NCBI RefSeq assembly: GCF_014705605.1
Contig: NZ_JACXIZ010000036.1
Span: 36,246 to 100,245 of the forward strand
Direction: 5' to 3'
From: Paenibacillus sabuli
GTDB lineage: Bacteria > Bacillota > Bacilli > Paenibacillales > Paenibacillaceae
Length of the DNA: 64,000 bases
Positions within the stretch are counted from its first letter, which is position 1. The number at the start of each line of letters is the position of its first letter. The notes under the pieces are model-generated. The model did not search any database, was not told where the DNA came from, and saw only the letters and a program-made list of their open reading frames with translations. A program made the translations under genes and the position numbers. Positions 32,995 through 43,200 of the stretch are shown here, piece by piece.

Positions 32995-34344
32995 TTAATC
33001 GGATGAGACCTCTTCATCTTTGGCTACGACCGCTGTATCCGGATCGTTCACCATTGCGGCCAGATAAGCGGCCAGCGCATCGATCTCCTCCTGCGTGCCC
33101 GCAAACGGCGGCATCACGTCCCGGATCTCGTGCATGACCGGAATGAATCCGGCCAGCGCCTCCTGGCTCATACCTGCTGCGCGTTCCGTCATGGCCCGGC
33201 TGCGTCGCACGCCGTCGATACTGTGGCATGCAATGCATTGCATACGGAACAATTCGGCGCCCGCCTGTAGTTGATTGTCCGGTGTAATCTCCCTGACGGC
33301 GGTGAATGTAGCGTTGGCCAGCATGCCCTCCTTGGATAGTCGCTCTACATCGGACTTGAGCACACCGTTAGCGTACATATAGTTGTAAATGACGTAGGGC
33401 TTGCGAATATTCTCACGTATGATCTCGAACTCCGTAATGAGCAGCAGGGAAAAGACAGCGGTGAAGACAGTCAATACAATCGGCACCTTCGGCTTGCCGT
33501 CCATCAAGGTGACGGCCAGAATAAAAATTAGCAGCAACCCGCCGGCATTAATGAGCAAAAATGCCGTTTCGCTCATGCCCGACGCCCATTTGACCAGAAT
33601 CTGCGCCTGGTCCGGGAGACTTCGCAAATACCAGATACCGCTGATCAGCATCATCGGGACGGAAAAGGCCAGCCACTTGCCGAATATGCGCTGCACCGTC
33701 ACGCGGTCGCGCAGCCCCTTGACCAGCCAGCGGTTCATGACGTGAAGTACCGCGACGCCGAGCGTAATCGCCGCGAACGTGCGGAAGATCGTCGACGGCA
33801 CCCAGGTCGGATTCAAAAAAGCATCCCAGAAGGACAAGGTCTCGGTCCAATCGCCCGGATTGATCTGCGCCGCCAGTATCCCTGTGATGATGACCAGCGT
33901 GAACCAGGACATGATGCAGAGCGCCACACCGATTCGCAGGTGATATTTTTTCTGCTCGCCCTTCCATCTGTCCCAGGAGTAAAAGTACGTCAAGAGTAAA
34001 ATGACCTCAGACACGAAAACAAGCCATTCGGTGAACCAGGCCCAGTGAAAAATACGCAGCAGCGAGCCAATGGCATCCGGCAAAATGACGGTTGTCGTGA
34101 ACCAGATTCCGACGCCTGTCATTGCGCCGACTGTCGTCGTAATGATCATGATCCACTTGCTCAGCCAGCGCGCGTACGCCTCCAGGGCGGGATTGTTGTC
34201 CCTGCACGCCTTGTACTCGACGGATACCATCAGCACACATCCACCAATGGCAACCGCATGATTGATCATGACGTGCAGCACAGCCATGGCGCCGATCAGA
34301 TTGCCATTGCCCAGCCAACCGAAATCAATCGTCGGAAAATTCAT
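32995..34344 (-). CDS. CydA-like oxidase subunit with fused cytochrome c domain
   Basis: 449-residue membrane protein. The first helix carries two histidines (LHVMINHAVAIGG, His24 and His29), as in the haem b-binding helix of cytochrome bd subunit I, and about nine helices follow. After residue 340 comes a soluble domain with the haem c motif CIACH near residues 368-372 and a candidate axial Met in the MPPFAG segment. A c-type haem fused to a CydA-like protein is the layout described for the OR-C branch of the bd superfamily, which would take electrons from cytochrome c rather than quinol. AAGGAGGG precedes the ATG at 34344. Confidence 0.65.
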   Translation of the reverse strand: MNFPTIDFGWLGNGNLIGAMAVLHVMINHAVAIGGCVLMVSVEYKACRDNNPALEAYARWLSKWIMIITTTVGAMTGVGIWFTTTVILPDAIGSLLRIFHWAWFTEWLVFVSEVILLLTYFYSWDRWKGEQKKYHLRIGVALCIMSWFTLVIITGILAAQINPGDWTETLSFWDAFLNPTWVPSTIFRTFAAITLGVAVLHVMNRWLVKGLRDRVTVQRIFGKWLAFSVPMMLISGIWYLRSLPDQAQILVKWASGMSETAFLLINAGGLLLIFILAVTLMDGKPKVPIVLTVFTAVFSLLLITEFEIIRENIRKPYVIYNYMYANGVLKSDVERLSKEGMLANATFTAVREITPDNQLQAGAELFRMQCIACHSIDGVRRSRAMTERAAGMSQEALAGFIPVMHEIRDVMPPFAGTQEEIDALAAYLAAMVNDPDTAVVAKDEEVSSD

Positions 34345-34451
34345 TCTGAATCCCTCCTTCTCGGAAACCAAGTATAGCGAGTCTCCAAGCACGACAACAT
34401 GGCTAATAGTAGCTAATTCGCTTCCCCGGGAGCGTCTTTTCATGACTGAAA

Positions 34452-34467
34452 TGTGACGTTCGTCATG
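34452..34467 (-). promoter_or_regulatory. possible Fnr/Crp-like box upstream of the bd-type oxidase
   Basis: TGTGA-N6-TCATG at 34452-34467, seven of ten positions fitting a two-fold TGTGA-N6-TCACA box. It is about 108 bases upstream of the oxidase ATG. No promoter at a standard distance was found. The rest of 34345-34619 holds no gene. Control by oxygen-responsive regulation is a guess. Confidence 0.3.
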
Positions 34468-34619
34468 CACGGAGGGCGTGTTCATGATTTCTGTTCGTCC
34501 ACTAGCTCCCTCGAGCCAGCCCGCTTGAGCCGGCTCAAACGAGCCATGGCGCACTTCCCAAGCCGATGCTAAGATAGAGAAAAAACAGAGGGCAAATGAA
34601 ACAAAAGGAGGCCGTGAGG

Positions 34620-35360
34620 ATGACAATGGCAAGACGCATTTTGCTGCTGGATATGGCGTCGAACGCCGCGCAAACGATTCGCTATCTCGCAGAGGAATGC
34701 GGTTGGCTGGTGGAGGAGGATCGGACGCGCAAAGGCTACTTGCAAAAGGTGGCGCACGGCGAATATGCGCTCGTCTTGCTGGATGTGTCGGATCGCAGTC
34801 CGGAACGATTCGCCCATTGCAGAGCAGTCAAACGCGCCCTTAAAGAGAGGCCGCTATTGCTGCTGACCGACACGGGTGAGGTCGAGGAGCGCCTGCACGG
34901 GTTCCAGGCCGGGGCGGATGACTGCCTGAGCAAGCCGTACAGTCCGCGTGAATTGATCTATCGCATGCGCGTCCTGCTCATGCGAACGAACGTCTCTGCC
35001 GATCGGCCGCACGCGCCCGATGCCGATCAGCCCCGGCACTCCGCTCTGCTCGGCCTGAAGCTCCGCATCGAACGACGCGGTCGAACGCTGTGGGTCGATC
35101 GCCACTGCGTCAGGCTGTCCCGCCGCGAGTGCACGCTGCTATGTTGTCTGGCCGAGCGGCGTAACCGTACTGTGAGCCGGGAGGAGCTGCGGCGGCGTGT
35201 CTGGAACGCAGAGACCGGTCCGAGCGACCGTATCGTCGACGCCAACATTCGGCGCATCCGCGAAAAACTCCGGCGGCTAAGCCCCGATCTGGGCGGATTG
35301 ATTCGGACCGCGCGCGGACAAGGTTACTGCCTGCTCGACCCTGCGGTCGTCGGCGGTTGA
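34620..35360 (+). CDS. OmpR-type response regulator
   Basis: 246-residue regulator: receiver domain with Asp55 phospho-acceptor (LVLLDVSDR) and Lys in SKPYSPRE, then an OmpR/PhoB winged helix with RECTLLCCLAERRNRTVSREEL and IRTARGQGYCLL. The normal acidic pair at the receiver N-terminus is reduced to L-D (LLLDMAS), so Mg binding may be altered and the receiver may be atypical. AAGGAGG supports the ATG at 34620. No histidine kinase lies nearby. It is divergent from the bd-type oxidase genes and may regulate them. Confidence 0.85.
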   Translation: MTMARRILLLDMASNAAQTIRYLAEECGWLVEEDRTRKGYLQKVAHGEYALVLLDVSDRSPERFAHCRAVKRALKERPLLLLTDTGEVEERLHGFQAGADDCLSKPYSPRELIYRMRVLLMRTNVSADRPHAPDADQPRHSALLGLKLRIERRGRTLWVDRHCVRLSRRECTLLCCLAERRNRTVSREELRRRVWNAETGPSDRIVDANIRRIREKLRRLSPDLGGLIRTARGQGYCLLDPAVVGG

Positions 35361-35417
35361 GGCCACGCATCCGCGCAGCCCGACGATCGCCAAAAGCCAA
35401 AAAAGTACCGCCTGCAG

Positions 35418-35455
35418 AAAAAAGCTCCGTTTCCACCTGATAGGGAAACGGAGCT
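35418..35455. terminator. strong hairpin between convergent genes
   Basis: A perfect 12-bp stem AGCTCCGTTTCC (35423-35434) / GGAAACGGAGCT (35444-35455). On the minus strand it is followed by six T residues, ending the second CtaG-like gene. On the plus strand it serves the response regulator, with a weak T-tract. Confidence 0.8.
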
Positions 35456-35502
35456 CTTCGTGTATAAAAGCGAAACGACGCGGCCGACTTTCACAATCTA
35501 AA

Positions 35503-36369
35503 TCAAGTCATCTGGCGTCTGCGGCGCCGGCCGCCTAGCCCGATCGCGACCGCAAATGCAAGCTGCTGCATGACGAGTAGCACGAGCCCGCCGTAAGTCG
35601 AGGTGCTGCCTGCCCGGTATGCCAACTGCGGCGCCTCGAAGCCGGGAGCCAGACACACGCCGGCATCCGCCAAGTGCAACGGATGCTGATAGGCTGCGTA
35701 TCCCGAGCTCATCATGAGCAAGCAAGCCGGAAAAAGCACCGCACTGCCGAGCGCCAGCAGCTTGTAAAGCTGGTGCCGGCCCCGTCTTGCGCCGACAGGG
35801 GCACCGGCAGCTGCGGCGCTATCGGCAGCGGCAGGCACGCGCCGCAGCAGGTAAGCCCACATGACGCAGGAGCTGAGCAGCAGCACGGCGTGCAGCAGCA
35901 GCCGCAGCGGCACCATCACCGCCAGAAAATTGTACAAATCTGGGACAAGCGAGGCTGCCAGCCCCGCGAAAAGCACAAGTGTCGCGAGCAGGCCCGCGCG
36001 ATCACCGGGATCTCCGCTGCGCAGGCCGGGCAGCCGAGCCAACAGGCCCGCTCGCCACCGATCCGGCAAGCCGGTCAGCAGCAAGGGGACCATTGCCAGG
36101 TAGCGCAGGCATACCTGTAGCACGTAGACGTCGATCGCTTCGTCGGCAAGCGCAGCGAGCACGCTGCCGTAGCTCGCATACAGCAGGAGCAAGCCTGTAT
36201 AAAAGCAAGCTTGGCGCGATCGCGGCAACCGTACGAATCCGCCTTGAGCGTCGGAGTAGCCGTTGCCGACTTGCGCATATAGCAGCGCCAGAACACCGCC
36301 GACCACCAGCAGCTCCGGCGTCAGCAGCTCATGCCATGTTGTAGATGCTATCCACCCGATCTCGATCAC
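35503..36369 (-). CDS. second CtaG-like membrane protein
   Basis: 288-residue integral membrane protein with about seven or eight helices and a C-terminal basic tail (GGRRRRRQMT). The first segment LLTPELLVVGGVLALLYAQVG and the general helix pattern resemble CtaG-type oxidase assembly factors, but fewer conserved histidines are visible than in the ctaG product at 13569-14474. The only start in frame is a GTG at 36369 that directly abuts a GGAG inside the arm of a hairpin, an unusual initiation region. Lying next to the bd-type oxidase cluster suggests a role in its assembly. Confidence 0.5.
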   Translation of the reverse strand: MIEIGWIASTTWHELLTPELLVVGGVLALLYAQVGNGYSDAQGGFVRLPRSRQACFYTGLLLLYASYGSVLAALADEAIDVYVLQVCLRYLAMVPLLLTGLPDRWRAGLLARLPGLRSGDPGDRAGLLATLVLFAGLAASLVPDLYNFLAVMVPLRLLLHAVLLLSSCVMWAYLLRRVPAAADSAAAAGAPVGARRGRHQLYKLLALGSAVLFPACLLMMSSGYAAYQHPLHLADAGVCLAPGFEAPQLAYRAGSTSTYGGLVLLVMQQLAFAVAIGLGGRRRRRQMT

Positions 36370-36403
36370 CTCCGGACTCTACTATTCTATCGCGAGTCCG
36401 GAG
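36370..36403. terminator. hairpin between protease gene and CtaG-like gene
   Basis: A perfect 10-bp inverted repeat CTCCGGACTC (36370-36379) / GAGTCCGGAG (36394-36403), 27 bases past the protease stop codon. There is no T-tract. It could end or slow the giant operon transcript, and it also places GGAG, directly before the next start codon, into a stem. Confidence 0.5.
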
Positions 36404-36430
36404 ATTGCGAAATGACTCCTTGTGGCTATT

Positions 36431-37111
36431 TCAACCGGGGTCGCTCATCGCCGCCTGGAGCTGCTTCGCGCCGACGACGAGGTGGATGCCGTCAATCGTG
36501 CGCAGCGAGCCGGAGACGACGCCGGCCAGCCGGCCGCGCGCGTCGAGTACCGGGCCGCCCGACATGCCGCTGGCAATCTGCGCCGACACGAGCACGCGCT
36601 CGCGGCCGTTGATGACCGCAGCCGGCGCGTTGACGATGCCCTCGGTAATGACCGGCGTCTCCTTGAGCGGATAGCCGATTGCGAAGACCGGCTCGCCATG
36701 CACGGCGTCAGCGGTACGAAGCGAGACAGACGGATAGGGCGCGGCACCGGCGGGCCGCGACGGGAATTGCAGCACCGCCGCATCCGTCAACGCGTCATAG
36801 GCCGTGACCGTGATGCCGGTGACGAGACTGCCGTCCGCCATGATCGCCTCCAGACGCTCTGCCGATTTGACAACATGATAGGCCGTGACGGCCGTGCCGT
36901 CGGCCTCGATCAGCACCCCGCTGCCTACCGAGCGCAGCGCCCCGTCCGCCGTCAGATTGCGCAGATAGAACACCGCCGGCGCCGCCTCGCTGTAGATCTC
37001 GCGGGCCTCGTATTGCTGCGGCTCCTCCGCCCCGGTCGGCTGCATCGCCAGCATCAGACCCGCTGCCAGCAGCACGATCGCGCCCAGTACGATCCCGATT
37101 CTCTGTCTCAT
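36431..37111 (-). CDS. exported trypsin-like serine protease
   Basis: 226-residue S1-type protease. A signal peptide or anchor occupies residues 5-24, followed by the triad His79 (AYHVV), Asp110 (LTDAAVL) and Ser184 (SGMSGGPV). There is no PDZ domain, so it is smaller than HtrA. AGGTGG before the ATG at 37111 supports this start. It follows the third giant surface gene by 138 bases on the same strand, suggesting it processes or trims the giant proteins outside the membrane (inference). Confidence 0.82.
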   Translation of the reverse strand: MRQRIGIVLGAIVLLAAGLMLAMQPTGAEEPQQYEAREIYSEAAPAVFYLRNLTADGALRSVGSGVLIEADGTAVTAYHVVKSAERLEAIMADGSLVTGITVTAYDALTDAAVLQFPSRPAGAAPYPSVSLRTADAVHGEPVFAIGYPLKETPVITEGIVNAPAAVINGRERVLVSAQIASGMSGGPVLDARGRLAGVVSGSLRTIDGIHLVVGAKQLQAAMSDPG

Positions 37112-37249
37112 ATCCACCTGTCTCCTCTCCGTGCTGCGACGAGGCAGCAGTTGTCGCTTGCCCCGTCGCTCCTGCCTGCAGTACACCTTGACTCATACGG
37201 CTTGATTCGTACGCTTTGACTCGTGCGCCTTGACTTGCCCTTCGGTCGA

Positions 37250-40200
37250 TTATTCGCCCCTGGCCGCGGCCATGATCGCTTCATAGGCCCAATGCTGCTC
37301 CGGCACATCGGCGAATCCGAGGCCTGCGGCCGCCGTCGTCGAGGTGCCGATCAGCCGGTTGATCAGCACGACCGCTTCCGCCCGGGTGATCAGCCGGTTC
37401 GGACGGAAGGTGCCGTCCGGATACCCGTTGACATAGCCGGCGCGGACGAAGGCTTCGACATACGGCGCGGACCAGTGCGCCTGCACATCGGCGAATTCGA
37501 CGGTTCCCGCCGCGCCTGTGTCCAGTCCGAGAACACGCGACATCACGACGACGAATTCGGCGCGCGTCAGGCCGCGCTCTCCGCGGAAGGTGCCGTCCGG
37601 ATAGCCCTGGATGATGTCCGCCGAGGCGAACTGCGCGATCAGATCGGCCCGTCCCCGCGGCACGTCCGCGAACTGCGAGGCCACCGAGAGCTCTTCGAAT
37701 TGCAGCAGCTCGGCCAGACTCAGCACCAGCTCGCCGCGCGTGATGGCCTCGCCCGGACGGAACCGGCCGTTCGCCCCGCTCGCCATGTAGCGGACGGTCG
37801 GCGCGTCGGCGCGAATCTCGAATTGCGCCGGCTGGACAGTGTATGTGACCGTGACTACCTGGCTGTCCGTACTGGTGATGTACTTCAACGTCATGTCCCC
37901 GGCGATGACGATAGCGCCCGTGTAGATCGCGCTCGCCGTCGTCGGCTCCGTGCCGTCGGTCGTGTAGTAGAGCGTGACGCCATCCGGTACGTTCAGCACC
38001 AGTCGGCTGTTGCGCGCTACCTGCAGCGGCTCGCCCGCCTGCGCCTCCAGCTCTCTGTCGCCCACTGTCATCACGATCGGTGCCGGCGCAGGCGGAAGCG
38101 GAGGCATCGGGAAGAACATCCCCGGCCCGGACGACTTGCGCGTCCAGGTCGCCGCCGCGACCGCACTCGGCTCCTTGTCCTCCGCTACAGTCAGGGCGCG
38201 AATCGTCGTCGTCTCCTCGAGCGTGATCGGCCCGGTGTAACGGATCGTACCCGCGCGGCCCGGCTGCGGCTGCGCGCCGTCCAGCGTGTAATAGATCGCG
38301 CCGTTCGCTTCATTCGTGGCCAGCTCCACCTCGACGCGCTTGTCGAAGGTCCCCTCTGCCGTCGCGAACCGCGGCGCCTGTGCCGTCTCCTCGAATCGGG
38401 GAGCGGTCTTGCGAATCGTGATCATGCGCTGCAGCTCGCCCGTCTCGACCAGGAAGGCCACGCCGCCCGAGGCGGCGGTCAGACGCGCCTGCGCTCCGGA
38501 TATGGCGGCGCCGCTTGAGGTCCAGCGCAAGGCGCCGTCCGCCGTCAGACGCAGCGCAGCCGTGACCCGATAGACCGTATCCTGCTCGTCCAGTAGGAGC
38601 GCCGCAGCGGCCAGCTCTGCACGAGGCGTGCCCGCATAGGCCCGCAGCTGCGGATAGAATCCGCCGCCCGCCTGCCACAGCGACGCGTCGAGCACCTGCA
38701 GGAGCGAGCCTCCGGCCAGCTCCGCGGCGCTTACCCCTGCCGCTCGGCCCCCGTCATTCACGGCCGCGCCGGCGACGGCGCCCGATACGCGGACGCCGCT
38801 GGCATTGTAATAGGCCGTATCCGTCTTGAGCATCTGCCGATTGTAGAGCGCAGCGGCGATGTCCGCCTGCGCCTCGCGCTGTCCGGCGATGCCGCCGAAG
38901 AAGACGCGCCCGCGGACAATGACTCCGCCCGCCTCGGCTCGCACCTCGCCGGCATTCCAGACGTCGGCGATGCGGCCGTCCGTCGCGTAGCCGGCGATGC
39001 CGCCAGCCCGCGCGCGCTCGCTGCCGTCCGCCGATACGGATGCGGATACGACGCCGGAGTAATGCGCGCCTGTCAGCGCTCCGGCCGACAGCCCGGCGAT
39101 CCCGCCGGCCGTCGCGTCCTGCGCCCCGGCCGCTGCGGCCGTCACTTCGCCGTAGGCAAATGCCGTCTCGATCCGGCCGCCGCTCCGCAGCTCGCCTGCG
39201 ATGCCGCCGGCAATTCCGGCCTGCACGGCGCCGCCGGTCGCCGCTTCGGCGATTCGGCCTTCGTTGACCCCGGCGATCCCGCCGGCGACTGCGGCCTTCG
39301 TCGTGCCTTGCGTCGCTGCGCCAGAGATCGTGCCGCTGGCTTCATTGATGCCCGCGACGCCGCCAGCCTGCTGCTCGCCGCTCACGACGGCGTCGCTCGA
39401 GGCGTCCTGCACGGCGCCTGCGTTCGTACCGGCGATGCCGCCGGCGACCGCGCCCTGCACGGTGCCTTGGGCAGATGCCGCGCCCACCGTGGCGTCCGCT
39501 TCGTTCGCGCCGGCGATGCCGCCGGCTTGCTGCTCGCCGCTCACGACCACGTCCGCTGCTGCGTCCTGCACGGCGCCTGCATTGCGGCCGACGATACCGC
39601 CGGCGATCCCGGCCTGGATCGTGCCGGACACGTCTACGTCTGCAAGGACCGCTCCCGCATGGTTCACCCCTGCGAGGAGGCCGGCGGCATCCGCCGCGGC
39701 AGCGCCCGTGCGCACTTCGGCATCGGTCAGCGCGAGCCCGCGAATCGTACCATAATTGTGCGTCGCCAGTCCGAGCGCGCCCGCATCTGCCTCCAGGCGC
39801 AGACCGCTGACGGTATGGCCCTGTCCGTCCAGCGTCTGGCGGAAGTCGCGGTAAGGCACCCAGATCATGTCTGTCAGATCCATATCGGCCGTCAGTCGCG
39901 TATCCGCCGCTGCGACGTCTGTCGCGGCCCGGTCGAACAAGCGATACAGCTCGAGCTGCGTATCATCATTGGTCAGCAGGACCGCGGTCCGCCATTGCAG
40001 CGGGTCGGCCGCCGCGTACCCGTCCGCGCCGTCTCCCATCAGGAAGGAAGCGTCGGTGCGGAGCAGCCACCGCTCGAGCTGCAGCGTCGCGAGCCGGTCC
40101 TCGCGGGTCAGCGCCGACGCGCTGCCCGCGTCGTGGCCGATCGCCGCCTGAGCGGCGGCGTAGGCCGAATCGGTCGTCGACCCGTCGCGATACTGGTAGC

Positions 40201-43200
40201 CGACGAGCCCGCCCTTGTACGCATTGGCCCCGGTCACCTCCAGCGCCAGCTCCGATGCGTGCGCATAGATGTCGCTGAGCTCGCCGTCATTGTAGCCGGC
40301 GAAGCCGCCCATATAGGCGCGCGTCGGATGATTGACGCCGGCGGCATGCAGCTCCGCCTGCACCGCGTAGGAGGCATCGATTGCCGCCTCGCGCTCGACC
40401 GCACCGGCGAAGCCGCCGGTCCGCGTATCGTAGCCGGCATTGTCGACCGCGCCGGACGCATAGGCCCGGGAGACGGCGTACCGGTTGACCGATCCGGCGA
40501 AGCCGCCGGCAATTGCGGTCGTACGCGCATCTACGCGCACGCTGCCCGTCGCATAGGCATCGGCAATCTCGCCGTCGCCGATCGCAGAGCGCTCGCCGAG
40601 CGCACCGGCGAAGCCGCCGGCATAGATCGTGTCCTCCAGGCTCTCGCTCGTCACGACGACTGCCATATCGGAGGAGGCATCGCGCAGCAGCATCCCGTCG
40701 GCTGCGCCGATCAGGCCGCCGGCCTGCACGACCGGGAAGTCGGGCTGGCGTGTGACTGGCGCCGCGACGGTCACTGTCGCGTCCGCTGCCGCGTCGACGT
40801 GCGAATCATGCAAGGCACCGCCCTCGCCGGCGCCGATTGCACCGCCTGCACGGACGAGCGTGCTCTGCTCGACGCGCACGGCGCCCGCGCTGTGCGACGA
40901 TACGACGATCCCGCGGCTCTCGCCGACCAGGCCGCCGACCGTAGCCGAATGCGCCTCGCGCGCCTCCAGCGCAATCGCCGACTCGCCGAAGTACAGCGAG
41001 GCGTCGAGCGTGCCGACGATGCCGCCCAGCGTCAGGTCAGCCGCTCCGCTGCCGGAGGCCTCGATCGACCCGCCCGGCACGCGGACGTCGTACAGCCCCG
41101 TATAATACGGGATGACCGAGCCGAGCTCGACCGCGTCGTCCAGATCGGCCGCGGTCCAGGCGCCGGCCACGCCGCCCAGCGCCGAGGCGCCGCTCACGGC
41201 TTGGTAGCGCACCTGCGGCTCGGCCTCGACCTCGCGCAGCACGCTGTCTGCGCCGGCCCCGACGACGCCGCCCAGCGTCGTGCGGTCGCTGCGCGGGCGA
41301 AGGCTGCCTGCGAAGCTCAGCTCCGTCGCCACCGCATCGCGCAGACGGCCGATCAAGCCGCCCGCGACCGTCTCCGTAGCGACCTGCGGCGTCGTCAGCT
41401 GCACGCCGCCGGCTTGCAGCTCGCGCACATCGATCGCAGCGGTGCCTTGCCCCGTCTTGTCCCCGGCGATGCCGCCGACGATGCCGCCGCTGATCGGCGC
41501 CGCATCCGCCCTCGCGAGCAAGGCGATCGATTCCAGCGGCGCCGCGCTCTCGGCGAGGCCGACCACGCCGCCGACCGTCGAGTCGCCCGCAGACGCGGTC
41601 AGCTCGGAGCCGTCCTCGAGCGTCACATCCAGCCCGATCAGCCCGCCGGAGCGCTGATGCCCGACGACGCCGCCCAGCACTGTGGCGGCTCCGCTGCCCG
41701 TCACCCGATAGGTGATCGGGACGACCAGTCCATTCACTTCCCCCTGCTGACGACCGATGTAGCCGCCCAGCACAGCGCCGTCCGCAGCGCTGCGGATCTC
41801 GCCGGCGAGGTCCAGCTCGCCCAGCGCCGCAGGCGTCACGACGCCCTCCTGCTCGCCGATCAGGCCGCCGGCCGCTGCATCCGTGCCGACTGCTACTACA
41901 GCCGCGCCCTCCTCCAGCGTCAGCGACAGGCCTGTGAGCGTGCCCGAGCTGGAGCCCGCGATGCCGCCGACAATCCGCCCTGTGACCGTCACAGACTCGA
42001 GCAGACGCACTGTCGCTTGGTCAATCGCGCCCCGGTTCAGACCGACCAGCGCGCCCGCCGTCTCCGTCGCGCCGATGCCGAGCGGCTCCAGCACGACTTC
42101 GGCGATCCGGCCTTGCTCGCCGACGACGCCGAACAAGCCGCTGTAAGGCTGTCCCGGCGCAATTTTCAGGCCGTCGATCAGATGGCCGCCGCCTTCGAGA
42201 TTGCCCTCGAACGGCGTCTCGGGCGCTGCGCCGATTGCCACCCAGTCGCTCGACTGGATGTGAATCGGCCTTGTGATCCGCACGGTCCGCTCGGCGAAGT
42301 CCTCGCGCTCCAGGCCCAGCACCGTGCCATTGACGAGCGCTGCCAGACCGGCCAGCTCCGCCTCACTCGAGATTTCGAACGTGATCGCATTCGGATTGCG
42401 CGTATACCAATTGAGATTGGCATTCACATCCGGTCCGCCGCCGCCGCCGTTGTTGGCGGTGCGGATTAGCTCCGGATAGCGGTACTCGGCCTGCAGCGAG
42501 CCGTAGCGCCACACCGCGTCGAAATCCCAGCCCGACAGGTCGGGGAACGTCCCGCGGTCGCGCAGCGTTTCTGCGAGCAGCGTGCTCAGCCGCGCCGGCA
42601 CGTTGAGCCAGCGATAGTTGCCCTCTGCGAAGTCGGGCAAATCCTTGTTGATGCCGACCGCTTCATCCTTGATGTAGTACACCTTGTACAGCAGGTTTTT
42701 GCTGTCGTTGTCGTAGCGTCCGGCAAAACCGCCCGCCTCGGCGCTGCCGGACATCGTCACCTTGGCGGCCGAGTAGCTGTCGCTGATCGTACCTGCCGCG
42801 ATCCGTCCGGCGAAGCCGCCGGCATAGCTGCCCGCGCCGCTCGCTTTGACATCCTTGCCGGCGTAGGAATAACGAATCGTCCCGTCGCGGTGATCCCCGA
42901 CCACGCCGCCGACCAGCATGAACGCGCCGTCGGCGCTGACGTTGGAGACGCTGTAAGAGCGTTCGACCAGGCCTTCGTTCACCCCGATCAAGCCGCCCAG
43001 CGCAGCCGCGTGGGCCGCGGTGCCTTCGGCCGAACCGGTCACGTCGACGTCGACATACGAAGCGAGCACCTCGCCTTCATTCAGTCCGACCAGACCGCCT
43101 GCATGGACATCCTGGCCCTGAATCGTCAGGTCGCTGTTGGCATACGCGTAGTAGAGCGTGCCTGCCGCCCGATTCACCCCGGTATGGCCGCCCACCACGC

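Noticed and set aside
39062..42469. A plus-strand frame of 1135 codons opposite the 3150-residue protein gene
   Set aside because: Same shadow effect; composition is Arg/Ala/Asp-rich repeats mirroring the GLUG array, with no initiation signals.
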